The translations under genes were made by a program, and so were the position numbers. From Selenomonadaceae bacterium (GTDB taxonomy: Bacteria > Bacillota > Negativicutes > Selenomonadales > Selenomonadaceae), in assembly GCA_017445435.1 (NCBI GenBank), contig JAFSUE010000078.1, forward strand, positions 1 to 17,098: DNA of 17,098 nt. The letters are read 5' to 3'. This document shows positions 1-6,869 of the stretch, one piece after another. The notes below the pieces were generated by a model that saw only the letters and a program-made list of their open reading frames with translations, was not told the DNA's origin and searched no databases. Numbering within the stretch: the first letter of the stretch is position 1; each line of letters begins with the position of its first letter.

Positions 1-129
1 GCCTCCGTCACCAGTAGATCCGCCTTTTATTTCAATTCTGTTTGTGCCGACGCGATGAATTGCCCAACGACCTCCTGATACTTCGTCAAGATTTTCTGCG
101 TTAATTTCAACTTTCTTTTCTTCTGTCAA
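1..129 (-). CDS. Double-glycine-leader secreted peptide precursor (3' end beyond window)
   Basis: This is a small ORF read leftward from a TTG codon and still open at the window edge (43 codons visible). A strong Shine-Dalgarno (AAGGGAG) lies upstream of the TTG. The first 20 residues form a classical double-glycine leader, MTEEKKVEINAENLDEVSGG, with hydrophobic residues at -4 (V), -7 (L) and -12 (I) from the GG. This is the pattern cut by C39 peptidase domains of ABC exporters. The visible start of the mature part is RWAIHRVGTNRIEIKGG and then Gly-rich; it is basic. The leader is nearly the same as that of the neighbour at 224-394, and the two genes share an upstream block, so they look like duplicated members of an array that continues off the left edge. 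It could be a bacteriocin or a signalling peptide; no modification enzyme is visible to decide. Confidence 0.8.
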   Translation of the reverse strand, partial: MTEEKKVEINAENLDEVSGGRWAIHRVGTNRIEIKGGSTGDGG

Positions 130-163
130 TTTATTTTCTCCCTTCAAATTTTGAATTTTTTCT

Positions 164-188
164 TACGTTTTAATGTACGGTGAAGTTT
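164..188 (-). promoter_or_regulatory. Candidate ECF sigma promoter for the left peptide gene
   Basis: On the minus strand, AAAC (185-188) is followed by 17 nt and then CGTA (164-167). This is the usual ECF promoter layout (AAC-type -35, CGT-type -10). The same layout recurs at 437-461 before the other peptide gene, and the sequence between and around the boxes is also conserved. It leaves a leader of roughly 30 nt before the TTG at 129. A 6-bp perfect inverted repeat (181-196, TGAAGT/ACTTCA, 4-nt loop) overlaps the -35 and is not present in the other copy. The assignment to the adjacent sigma factor is inferred. Confidence 0.55.
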
Positions 189-223
189 TTACTTCATTAT
201 AATTTTTTTTTGCTACTTTTTAA

Positions 224-394
224 CTATTTTTGATTAACAGCGATTATGAATTTATCAGAAAGTTTTTCATCAGGTACAGTGTCTGGATTTAGTACTTTGT
301 CAAATGTTTTCTGCATATCCTCACTTGGCATATGAAAACCACCTGCTACACCGTCAAGATTTTCTGCGTTTAGTTCAACTTTTTTGTCTGTCAT
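224..394 (-). CDS. Double-glycine-leader secreted peptide precursor, 56 aa
   Basis: A complete 56-residue ORF with ATG start and TAG stop, preceded by a strong Shine-Dalgarno (GAAAGGAG) at good spacing. Residues 1-19 form a leader ending in GG (MTDKKVELNAENLDGVAGG) with L, L and V at -12, -7 and -4, matching substrates of C39 peptidase-ABC exporters; one such exporter is encoded at 4585-6810. The predicted 37-residue mature part (starting FHMPSEDMQK) has no cysteine and carries more acidic than basic residues, which is unusual for a pore-forming bacteriocin. The leader is much shorter than the roughly 70-residue nitrile-hydratase-like leaders for which NHLM exporters were named. It may be a class II-type bacteriocin, an unmodified effector or a signal peptide. 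That it is a secreted precursor is well supported; its activity is unknown. Confidence 0.85.
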   Translation of the reverse strand: MTDKKVELNAENLDGVAGGFHMPSEDMQKTFDKVLNPDTVPDEKLSDKFIIAVNQK

Positions 395-436
395 TTTATT
401 TTCTCCTTTCAGACTTTTAATTTTGAATTTTTTTCT

Positions 437-461
437 TACGTCCTAACATACGGGGAAGTTT
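437..461 (-). promoter_or_regulatory. Candidate ECF sigma promoter for the 56-aa peptide gene
   Basis: On the minus strand, AAAC (458-461), 17 nt, then CGTA (437-440). The block extends with conserved bases on both sides (CCGTA between the boxes, AAGAAAAA after the -10) and is a copy of that at 164-188. It lies downstream of the sigma-gene terminator at 491-514, so the peptide gene needs its own promoter, and it leaves a 5' leader of about 36 nt. The ECF sigma gene at 570-1124 is the obvious candidate activator; this is an inference from spacing and linkage. Confidence 0.6.
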
Positions 462-490
462 AAAAGGCATTACAAAAAATTTTCTTGGCG

Positions 491-514
491 AAAAAAAAGC
501 GCGTCCATACGCGC
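491..514 (-). terminator. Rho-independent terminator after the sigma factor gene
   Basis: On the minus strand, a perfect 6-bp GC stem (GCGCGT/ACGCGC, 499-514) with a 4-nt loop is followed directly by eight T residues (491-498). It lies 55 bp past the sigma factor stop and upstream of the peptide promoters, so it should separate the export operon transcript from the peptide transcripts. Confidence 0.9.
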
Positions 515-569
515 CCTATATTAGTTAAACCGTTACAAAATTTGCTGTCAAATTGCTTTTTATCACCGA

Positions 570-1124
570 TTAAATTTTACCTTGAAGTTTTTGCCGCAAC
601 GTTCCCATTGCACGGAAAAGAATAATTCCGACGTTGCCCGCGCTAATGCCGAGAACTTCGCCAATTTCTTTGTTGGACATATCAGCCCAAAATTTTAACT
701 CGATAATGCGCTGTTCACGCTCTGAAAGTTTTGATACCGCCTTCATCAAAATTTTTTTATTCTCATTCAAAATAAGCTTATGTTCGGGCTGTTCATGTTC
801 AGCTATCGGCGGCGAAAATACGTCGTCCCATTCAACTTCTTCACGCTTGCCTTGACTGCGGAAAAAATCTATACAAGTCCTTTCAGTAATGCGACTTATC
901 CACGTTGCAAAAGTTGCCCGCGTCTTGTCGAACTTTGAAAGATTTTGTGTGACTTTCAAAAAAATTTCGCTAGTAAGGTCATCGGCAGTTGTGGCATTTT
1001 TCACGCGTACATAAACCAAGTTGTACACAATGCGAAAATATTTTTCGTACAATTCGCGAAAAGCCGTTTCATCCCAAACTGCACGCTCCGCCAAGTCACT
1101 GTAATATTCATTGTCTTTTTCCAA
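570..1124 (-). CDS. ECF-type RNA polymerase sigma factor
   Basis: A 184-residue protein with the two-domain layout of ECF sigma-70 factors. Region 2 spans about residues 22-92 (FRELYEKYFRIVYNLVYVRV, then the DDLTSEIFLKV segment and the TFATWISRITERTCIDFFR segment typical of 2.3-2.4). Region 4 spans about 125-178 with the helix-turn-helix KLSEREQRIIELKFWADMSN and GEVLGISAGNVGIILFRA. A short acidic, proline-containing linker (about 98-118) joins them. The start is a TTG preceded by GGTGG immediately after the stop of the upstream exporter reading frame (14 bp), which suggests translational coupling. No anti-sigma gene is visible beside it; the small lipoprotein at 3865-4350 is not an obvious one. 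Its position between the export genes and two peptide genes with ECF-like promoters suggests that it controls peptide production. Confidence 0.92.
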   Translation of the reverse strand: MEKDNEYYSDLAERAVWDETAFRELYEKYFRIVYNLVYVRVKNATTADDLTSEIFLKVTQNLSKFDKTRATFATWISRITERTCIDFFRSQGKREEVEWDDVFSPPIAEHEQPEHKLILNENKKILMKAVSKLSEREQRIIELKFWADMSNKEIGEVLGISAGNVGIILFRAMGTLRQKLQGKI

Positions 1125-1138
1125 AATAATCCACCGCC

Positions 1139-1309
1139 TTACAAAGTCTGCCGCTTAACCAACGTTGAAAATAAACCGCCAGCGTTAGCAAGTTCATCAA
1201 AAGTTCCACTCTCTGCAATTTTGCCGCCGTCCATTACAATAATTCTGTCACAATTTTTAATCGTCGAAAGTCTATGAGCAATGACAATTCTTGTAACGTG
1301 CAACTTCTA
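1139..1309 (-). pseudogene. Orphaned C-terminal end of the second ABC exporter, after an in-frame amber codon
   Basis: Reading in the same frame past the TAG at 1307-1309 gives 55 more codons, ending in TAA at 1139-1141. They begin KLHVTRIVIAHRLSTIKNCD and continue with the usual end of an ABC nucleotide-binding domain, including the H-loop (AHRLS) and the IIVMDGGKIAESG segment. There is no frameshift: one codon separates the two parts. With the amber codon read as an amino acid the protein would have 900 residues. The fragment has no start signal of its own and would be expressed only by readthrough, or if the TAG is a sequencing error. The sigma factor Shine-Dalgarno follows its TAA directly, showing that the original gene ran to this point. 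Confidence 0.85.
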
Positions 1310-3841
1310 AATGCTTTTCGTAACGGTAGCTTGTGACTTATTGTCAAGCGCCGATGTTGCCTCGTCGAAAATTAAAATTGCAGGTTTCGCCGCCAATGCT
1401 CGCGCTATTAAAATTCTTTGACGTTGTCCGCCTGAAATGTTGCTTGAACCTTCGCCGATAACAGTTTGCATACCCATAGGCATTTTGCGAATATCATCAG
1501 CAATTCCCGCCGCTTCTGCTGCCGCCCATGCGTCATCTTGCGTCAAGTTCGCCGTACCGATAATGTTTGTGAAAATGTCGCCTTGCATAAGTTGACCGTT
1601 TTGCAGTACAACGCCCATTTGTGAACGTACTGAAGGCAAGCTTAAAGTTGAAAGGTCTTGACCGTCAAAATAAATTGCGCCTTTCTTCGGCTTTTCAAAT
1701 CCAAGTAAAAGTCTGACAAGCGTTGACTTTCCACAGCCGCTTTTACCGACGATAGCTAAATTTTCTCCCGCCGAAACTTCAAAGCTGACATCTTTTAAAA
1801 CGTCTGGCAATTTTTCACCGTATGAAAAAGTTAAATCGCTAACTTTCATTCTGCCCGTCAAAACTTCCGCGTCGATCTTGTCATCAGTAATTTCTGGCTC
1901 TTCGTCAAGGATTGGACGCAAATTTTCAATGTGCGGTTGAACGCTGAAAAATTGTCCGACAAGTGGAATTAGCGAATTTAAAGTTGCGTTGAAAGATGAA
2001 TAAGCCGCGCTGAATGCCAAAAATTGCGCGTAGCCCATACCAGCTTGAATAACTTTGCCGCCTGACATTGTAGGTTGCGTTTCGTAAATCGCGACGTAGT
2101 ATAAAAGCATTGTCAAGATAAATGGTTGAATGCTTGAAATAATTTGATTGTAATTGCCCTGCCAACGTAATTTTAAATTCCATTTCCACGTTTCGCCGAA
2201 AACTTTGCTCCACAAATTGTACGCTTGCTCCTCTGCACCGTGTACGCGGAATTTGGCAAGTCCTGCGAAAATTTGTTGTATCAAGCCCGATTCTTGGTTG
2301 CCCGCGTTAATCAAGCCGCGTTGAAAGCCTAAGACTCTGCGATAAATAAACGCCGTCACTATACACCATATCAGCCAAATAAAAATTGCCGCCGCAGTCA
2401 ATTTCAGACTGTAGTAGCACATCAAAAATAAACTCCAAAACGAAAAAATCGTATCGAAGACTGCCGATATAAAATGACCGTCGATAAAACTTTTTACCGA
2501 CTCCATGCCCGTCATTCGGTGTGCAAGTTCGCCCGATTGAAAATTTCTGAAAAATTTTTCTGGCAACGATAAAAGCCGACTCCACAACGCCGCCTCAACC
2601 GCCATATCCAAATGCGTCGAAATTCGTATTAGCGCAACTGAACGGATTATCGACATTGCCGCCATTGTAAAGCTTGTAACCATCATAACTTGCGTGACGG
2701 TGACTAGCCCTTTGCGGTCGAGTATCGGCAAAATGTCGCGGAAAATTGTTTCAGTGATTATCGGCGTGACAAGCGGTACAATTCCTGCGAAAAGGCTAAC
2801 GATTATAATTGTGCGGTAATCGTCTTTCCAACTTTGCCGAAACATAAATGTGACTAAGTCCATTACTTTTAATTTCCGCGCAGGAAATCCCGCGTAACAG
2901 ACAAAGGCGGCTTTATCAATTTTTTGTGCAATTTCTTCGTCAATTTGCAAGCCGTCAGGAAAATCTTTAGTGACGATTTTATATTTATCGGGGGCAGTTG
3001 GAATTATCGCGGCAAGAATTTTATTTTCGCCGTAGTAGCCAATTAAAACGCCGCTGTCTTTTTTGTACCAGCCCTTAGTAAGCGTGACGAAACGCATTTG
3101 CATATTTTGTTTTTGAATCATACGCCGAATTACGCCGACTTGATCCAATTTTTTCACGACATCAGGATTTAGCGTCAAATCGGCTAGCGGCATTTTCATT
3201 GCGGCGGCAACTATTTTAACGATGAAGGCGGCGTCTTCGCTTTTCTGCGCAGACTTATTTTTATTGTCGTCTTCATAAAAAATTTTGTCTTCGCCTAAAA
3301 GTGTGCTGATTGAATCTTCGACTAAACGGCGTTTTTGTCGCTTGCGAATGTCAATTCTTTCGCCAAGTTGCTTTTCATCTGCGCGGAAACGTACACCAAC
3401 CAGCATTGAAAAAGTTTGTTCGTTATGTAAGAAGGTGTTAAAAATTTTTTCTTTATCGTCGCCGCAATCGTCAAAAATATTTTTATCAAGCCAAGTTTTT
3501 AAATCTTCGTCGCCTTTATCGGCAAGCAGTCTCAACCATTGCAATGAAATTAAATTTTCAAACCAATTTGTCATTGCACGACGCATTTCATAAGAATCAA
3601 TCTGCGCGGGCGAAATTTTTTCAATGACAGAATCTTCGGCGGCATAAATCATCGTTTCGACAACATGAAAATCATCAACCGCAGGAAAAATAAATTCGCC
3701 TGCTCCCCTGTTCATTACAAACATTTGACGAAAATTTTCAGCGTCTTTGTTTATGAAATAAACTTCAATTTTGCCTTTGATGACTTTTAAAAAATTTTTT
3801 TCGTCGTCAAAAATAAAGCGCTCGCCTGAAAGTAATTCCAA
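1307..3841 (-). CDS. NHLM-type peptide export ABC transporter, ATP-binding protein without peptidase; truncated by TAG
   Basis: An 844-residue ABC exporter subunit of the NHLM ABC2 type. A long soluble N-terminal region (about 1-330), with a cyclic-nucleotide-binding-like start, replaces a peptidase domain. The ABC membrane domain follows (about 340-640, with LPEKFFRNFQSGELAHRM) and then the nucleotide-binding domain: Walker A GKSGCGKST (699-707), signature ISGGQRQR (802-809), Walker B AILIFDEA (821-828) and SALD. The frame stops at TAG after residue 844, before the H-loop; the missing end follows in frame (1139-1309). The truncated protein lacks the switch histidine and would be expected to hydrolyse ATP poorly. 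The start is TTG with GGGGG 8 nt upstream. In NHLM systems this subunit pairs with a C39-containing ABC subunit (here 4585-6810) and a HlyD protein. It is either a recent pseudogene, a readthrough product or a sequence error. Confidence 0.88.
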   Translation of the reverse strand: MELLSGERFIFDDEKNFLKVIKGKIEVYFINKDAENFRQMFVMNRGAGEFIFPAVDDFHVVETMIYAAEDSVIEKISPAQIDSYEMRRAMTNWFENLISLQWLRLLADKGDEDLKTWLDKNIFDDCGDDKEKIFNTFLHNEQTFSMLVGVRFRADEKQLGERIDIRKRQKRRLVEDSISTLLGEDKIFYEDDNKNKSAQKSEDAAFIVKIVAAAMKMPLADLTLNPDVVKKLDQVGVIRRMIQKQNMQMRFVTLTKGWYKKDSGVLIGYYGENKILAAIIPTAPDKYKIVTKDFPDGLQIDEEIAQKIDKAAFVCYAGFPARKLKVMDLVTFMFRQSWKDDYRTIIIVSLFAGIVPLVTPIITETIFRDILPILDRKGLVTVTQVMMVTSFTMAAMSIIRSVALIRISTHLDMAVEAALWSRLLSLPEKFFRNFQSGELAHRMTGMESVKSFIDGHFISAVFDTIFSFWSLFLMCYYSLKLTAAAIFIWLIWCIVTAFIYRRVLGFQRGLINAGNQESGLIQQIFAGLAKFRVHGAEEQAYNLWSKVFGETWKWNLKLRWQGNYNQIISSIQPFILTMLLYYVAIYETQPTMSGGKVIQAGMGYAQFLAFSAAYSSFNATLNSLIPLVGQFFSVQPHIENLRPILDEEPEITDDKIDAEVLTGRMKVSDLTFSYGEKLPDVLKDVSFEVSAGENLAIVGKSGCGKSTLVRLLLGFEKPKKGAIYFDGQDLSTLSLPSVRSQMGVVLQNGQLMQGDIFTNIIGTANLTQDDAWAAAEAAGIADDIRKMPMGMQTVIGEGSSNISGGQRQRILIARALAAKPAILIFDEATSALDNKSQATVTKSI

Positions 3842-3864
3842 AATTTATGCCCCCATGAAAATTT

Positions 3865-4350
3865 TTATTCCAAAGGCGGATTTAATACCACGTCATTAAA
3901 TTCACAGTTGATATTGAAATCATTGTCAAATTTTTTATAGTTAGGGTCTTCAATCGTGAAAGATTCGTAGACTTCCTTGTCTTTCGGCAGTTGGATTGAC
4001 AATTTATCAAACGTAGAAATGCCGTCGCTTATGACATTTCCTTTTGAATCAGTAGCCTTGAAAGAAATTGTTATCGCGTTCAAAGTAGTATCTTTATCGC
4101 CGTTATTCGTAATGCTCAAATAAATTTCTGTTTTGCCGTCAAGTAAATTAACGTCGTTGAGTTTGTAATTTAAAAGTCCATTTGCCGACCGCGTTTCAGA
4201 ATAGCTTGTAGAATAATTTACGCCAGAATCTGTACTGACTTCAACTGATGAGCTATGCTCAAAACTATAGCTGCCTTCCTCACAGCCACTTATTAAAAAA
4301 GTTCCCGTCATAAGGCAACCGATAAGAAAAAGTTTTGCAATACGTTTCAT
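3865..4350 (-). CDS. Small predicted lipoprotein of unknown function
   Basis: A 161-residue protein with a lipoprotein signal peptide: basic start MKRIAK, a hydrophobic stretch and the lipobox ISGC, so cysteine 23 would be lipidated after cleavage by signal peptidase II. A Ser/Thr-rich linker follows (about 28-56), then a region rich in beta-strand-like segments (about 60-160: LNYKLNDVNLLDGKTEIYLS, with an ITNNGDKD turn) that resembles single Ig-like or DUF4352/SLAP-style extracellular domains. I do not recognise the exact family. The Shine-Dalgarno AAGGAGG is near perfect and the gene ends 23 bp before the exporter at 3841. Its place inside an export operon makes immunity, quality control or surface retention of the peptides plausible, but nothing in the sequence proves any of these. 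Confidence 0.8.
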   Translation of the reverse strand: MKRIAKLFLIGCLMTGTFLISGCEEGSYSFEHSSSVEVSTDSGVNYSTSYSETRSANGLLNYKLNDVNLLDGKTEIYLSITNNGDKDTTLNAITISFKATDSKGNVISDGISTFDKLSIQLPKDKEVYESFTIEDPNYKKFDNDFNINCEFNDVVLNPPLE

Positions 4351-4584
4351 AAAAAAATTTCCTCCTTAATCGCTAGGGTGTGTTGATTAACTGGAATTTT
4401 TATTTTTAATTTTTTTAAACTACTTTCTTTTGGCGCAAATTTAGTAAGTAGTAAGTAGTGAGTAGTGAGTAGTTTAAACATTGCGCCGCGTCCTTGTGTT
4501 CCCCAGCGTCAAACTCCACAGGGCGCCATAAATGCCGCGTAATTACCACAATTTTTTTTTACTTTGAAGGTATTACTCAATTAT
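4351..4584. other. Intergenic gap inside the export operon, no gene seen
   Basis: This 234-bp gap separates the C39 exporter from the lipoprotein gene. I see no ORF, no convincing sigma-A promoter and no minus-strand terminator, so transcription may simply run through it. It contains a heptamer repeat (4443-4477) and a GC-rich stretch (about 4482-4540) with an imperfect inverted repeat (CCTTGTG/CACAGGG), which could be a processing or attenuation hairpin or a relic of an inserted element. Confidence 0.5.
4443..4477. repeat. Period-7 tandem repeat, AGTAAGT/AGTGAGT class
   Basis: Five consecutive heptamers: AGTAAGT, AGTAAGT, AGTGAGT, AGTGAGT and the diverged AGTTTAA. A related class on the other strand (ACTACTA) occurs at 10938-10958. 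It lies wholly between genes. Confidence 0.8.
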
Positions 4585-6810
4585 TCAACACTCCCTAATT
4601 TCGTTATTGTTATCGTCGTCGCGTTCCTCAATTAAGCGCCTGTACGGTCCGTCGTGCTGAACCATATCACGATGTTTGCCGCGTTCAACAACCTTTCCGC
4701 GTTCAAGCACAATTATTTCGTCGCAGTCACGAATTGTTGAAAGTCTATGTGCCACGATTAAGCAACTGCAACCACGATGACGAATATTTTCAAGCACAAT
4801 TTGTTCAGTAACTGGATCAAGGGCGCTTGTCGCTTCGTCTAAAACTAAAATTGACGGGTTAATTGAAAGTGCACGGGCAATTTCAAGGCGTTGACGCTGT
4901 CCGCCGCTGAAATTTAATCCGCCCTCCTTAACTTCAGCTGAATAGCCGCCTTCCAACTTCAAAATATCTTCGTGAATGCAAGCATCTTGTGCCGCCTTCA
5001 TAACGTCCGCTTGCTTTACCGAATCATCAAACAAAGTTATATTTTGTCGAACAGTGCCAGAAATTTGAAAAATATCTTGGTCGACGCTGGAAAGGGAATT
5101 GACGATAACTGCGCGGGGAATTTCTTTCCTGTCCATACCGTCAAAAAGTACTTGTCCTTCCCATTCTTCGTAAAGCCCAGTCACGACTTTAGCCAACGTA
5201 GATTTTCCACTGCCAGATGAACCTACAATCGCTACCCAACGTCCTGGCGCTAAGTGCAAGTTAAAATTTTCAAGCAAAGGTTTATCCAACGGGCTGTAGC
5301 CGAAAGTTATATTTCGCAATTCCAATTCGCCCGACAATCTTTTTTTCGGAAAGGAAAGTTTTTCATCGTCAGGGTAATTCAATTTATCGGCGTCGTATTT
5401 TCGCACGTCGTCCAAACGGTGCATTTGCATTTCCGTTGTTTGCAACGCTTGATTTAAGCCGAGCAAACTATTTACAGGTCCTTGAAAATTTCCCATTAAA
5501 CTTTGAAAGGCAACGAACATACCAGCTGTCATTGCGCCATCCATAATTGAAAAGCCGCCGAATGTCATTATTAACGCGCTGTTCAAGCCCGCTAAAAGCG
5601 TTGGTAAAAGTGAAAATGAAAGTTGCCAAAGTTGCGTTTCCTGCGTCGCCGTCAAAACTTTTGCGCGGTAACCTGCCCACTTCGTGAAAAAATCTGCCTC
5701 CGTACCATTCGCCTTTATGCTGTCAATCATTAAAAGTCCGTTCATCGCCACGCCGTATTCTTTGCCAGCGTCCTGCTGTATCCTCATTATTAAATCCGTC
5801 AACTTTTGGCGCATTGCAAAAAAAATTGCTATATCCAATGCCGTGAAAAATACGCCGATTAACGTTAATTCCACGTTGTATTGGAAAAGCAAAAATAAAA
5901 AAAATAGCGCTACGAAAAAATCTAAAACTGCCGTTGCCGCGTTGCCAGATAAAACGCCTGCCACTGATTCGTTGAAATTCACACGGCTAGCAACTTCCGC
6001 CGCGTAGCGCTGATGAAAAAATTGCATTGGCAAGCGTAACAAATGCCAAAAAAAACTTGACGAATCTGACAACGTTAATTTCTGTTGCCAGCGTGTCAAA
6101 ATTATTGCACGCAACCACGTCATCACGCCGCAAATTAAAAATGATATTGTCATTGCCGCGCAGAAATTTATCATCCAATCGCGATGCTTGCCAGTTAAAA
6201 TTTCGTCCAGAAAAACTTGACTGAATATCGGAGACGCTAAGCCTGGAATTATCATGCACAGCGAAAGGATTATCAAGAAAAACATTGCAGGTTTATCTTG
6301 CAACAGTTTTTGATAAATCGCCTTGACGACACTATATTTTTGTCCAGCAGGTTGAAAATTTTCACTTGGCGCAATGGTTATTGAAATGCCCGTGTACGAC
6401 GTTAAAAATTCGTCCCATTGAACAGTACGCCTTCCCATTGCGGGATCGTTGAGGTAAACTGTATCGCCGATAATTCCTTCTAAAACTAAAAAATGATTGA
6501 ATTCCCAATGAATTATCATCGGAAATTCTCCTTCTTCGCGAATATCATCAGCTTCCCAACGGTAGCCGTGAACTTCGCAATTACGACGTTTCGCCGCCTT
6601 CATAATGTTGCTAGCCTTTGAGCCGTCACGATTGACGCCGCATTCTTGACGAAGTTTTTCAAGCGGTATCCACAACTTATAATGCGCTAAAATCATGGCA
6701 AGCGACGCCGCGCCGCATTCTGTAGCCTCCATTTGCAAAACTGTCGGCACTTTGACGCGGCTTTTCTTTTGAAAAACGCCTTTTAACTTTTCTAAAATTC
6801 CCTTACACAA
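4585..6810 (-). CDS. NHLM-type peptide export ABC transporter with N-terminal C39 peptidase
   Basis: A 741-residue peptidase-containing ABC transporter that should cut double-glycine leaders and export the mature peptide across the inner membrane. The C39 domain (about 20-145) has all three catalytic residues: Cys32 in ATECGAAS, His106 in NHFLVLEG and Asp122 in NDPAMG. The membrane domain covers about 165-455. The nucleotide-binding domain is intact: Walker A GSSGSGKST (530-538), signature FSGGQRQR (634-641), Walker B ILVLDEA (654-660) and H-loop AHRLS (His688). This contrasts with the second exporter, which is cut before its H-loop. The start is taken as TTG because it gives the expected short N-terminus before the peptidase; its Shine-Dalgarno is weak. 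It lies 59 bp after the HlyD gene. The two GG-leader peptides at 1-394 are its likely substrates. Confidence 0.95.
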   Translation of the reverse strand: MCKGILEKLKGVFQKKSRVKVPTVLQMEATECGAASLAMILAHYKLWIPLEKLRQECGVNRDGSKASNIMKAAKRRNCEVHGYRWEADDIREEGEFPMIIHWEFNHFLVLEGIIGDTVYLNDPAMGRRTVQWDEFLTSYTGISITIAPSENFQPAGQKYSVVKAIYQKLLQDKPAMFFLIILSLCMIIPGLASPIFSQVFLDEILTGKHRDWMINFCAAMTISFLICGVMTWLRAIILTRWQQKLTLSDSSSFFWHLLRLPMQFFHQRYAAEVASRVNFNESVAGVLSGNAATAVLDFFVALFFLFLLFQYNVELTLIGVFFTALDIAIFFAMRQKLTDLIMRIQQDAGKEYGVAMNGLLMIDSIKANGTEADFFTKWAGYRAKVLTATQETQLWQLSFSLLPTLLAGLNSALIMTFGGFSIMDGAMTAGMFVAFQSLMGNFQGPVNSLLGLNQALQTTEMQMHRLDDVRKYDADKLNYPDDEKLSFPKKRLSGELELRNITFGYSPLDKPLLENFNLHLAPGRWVAIVGSSGSGKSTLAKVVTGLYEEWEGQVLFDGMDRKEIPRAVIVNSLSSVDQDIFQISGTVRQNITLFDDSVKQADVMKAAQDACIHEDILKLEGGYSAEVKEGGLNFSGGQRQRLEIARALSINPSILVLDEATSALDPVTEQIVLENIRHRGCSCLIVAHRLSTIRDCDEIIVLERGKVVERGKHRDMVQHDGPYRRLIEERDDDNNNEIREC

Positions 6811-6846
6811 TTTTTAATTCCAATTCTAACTCTAAATTTTAAATTT

Positions 6847-6867
6847 CATTACGCATTACGCATTCCT
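6847..6867. repeat. Period-7 tandem repeat, CATTACG class
   Basis: Three heptamers, CATTACG, CATTACG and CATTCCT, between the HlyD gene and the C39 exporter. They are the reverse complement of the GTAATGC class near 9241-9323. The block fills most of a 59-bp gap in which the exporter's weak ribosome-binding site also lies. Confidence 0.7.
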
Positions 6868-6869
6868 AA

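Noticed and set aside
181..196. Perfect TGAAGT/ACTTCA hairpin as a terminator for the 56-aa peptide gene
   Set aside because: The stem is short and A+T-rich, no T run follows on the minus strand, and it overlaps the -35 of the next peptide gene. It could be an operator but is not conserved in the other promoter copy.
1307..1309. Reassignment of TAG as a sense codon in this organism
   Set aside because: TAG serves as the natural stop of the 56-aa peptide gene (224-226) and of hpf (10953-10955), where the proteins end as expected.
4482..4540. GC-rich imperfect hairpin in the operon gap as a structured RNA or mobile element end
   Set aside because: Pairing is interrupted and there is no target duplication, transposase or recognisable RNA family pattern.
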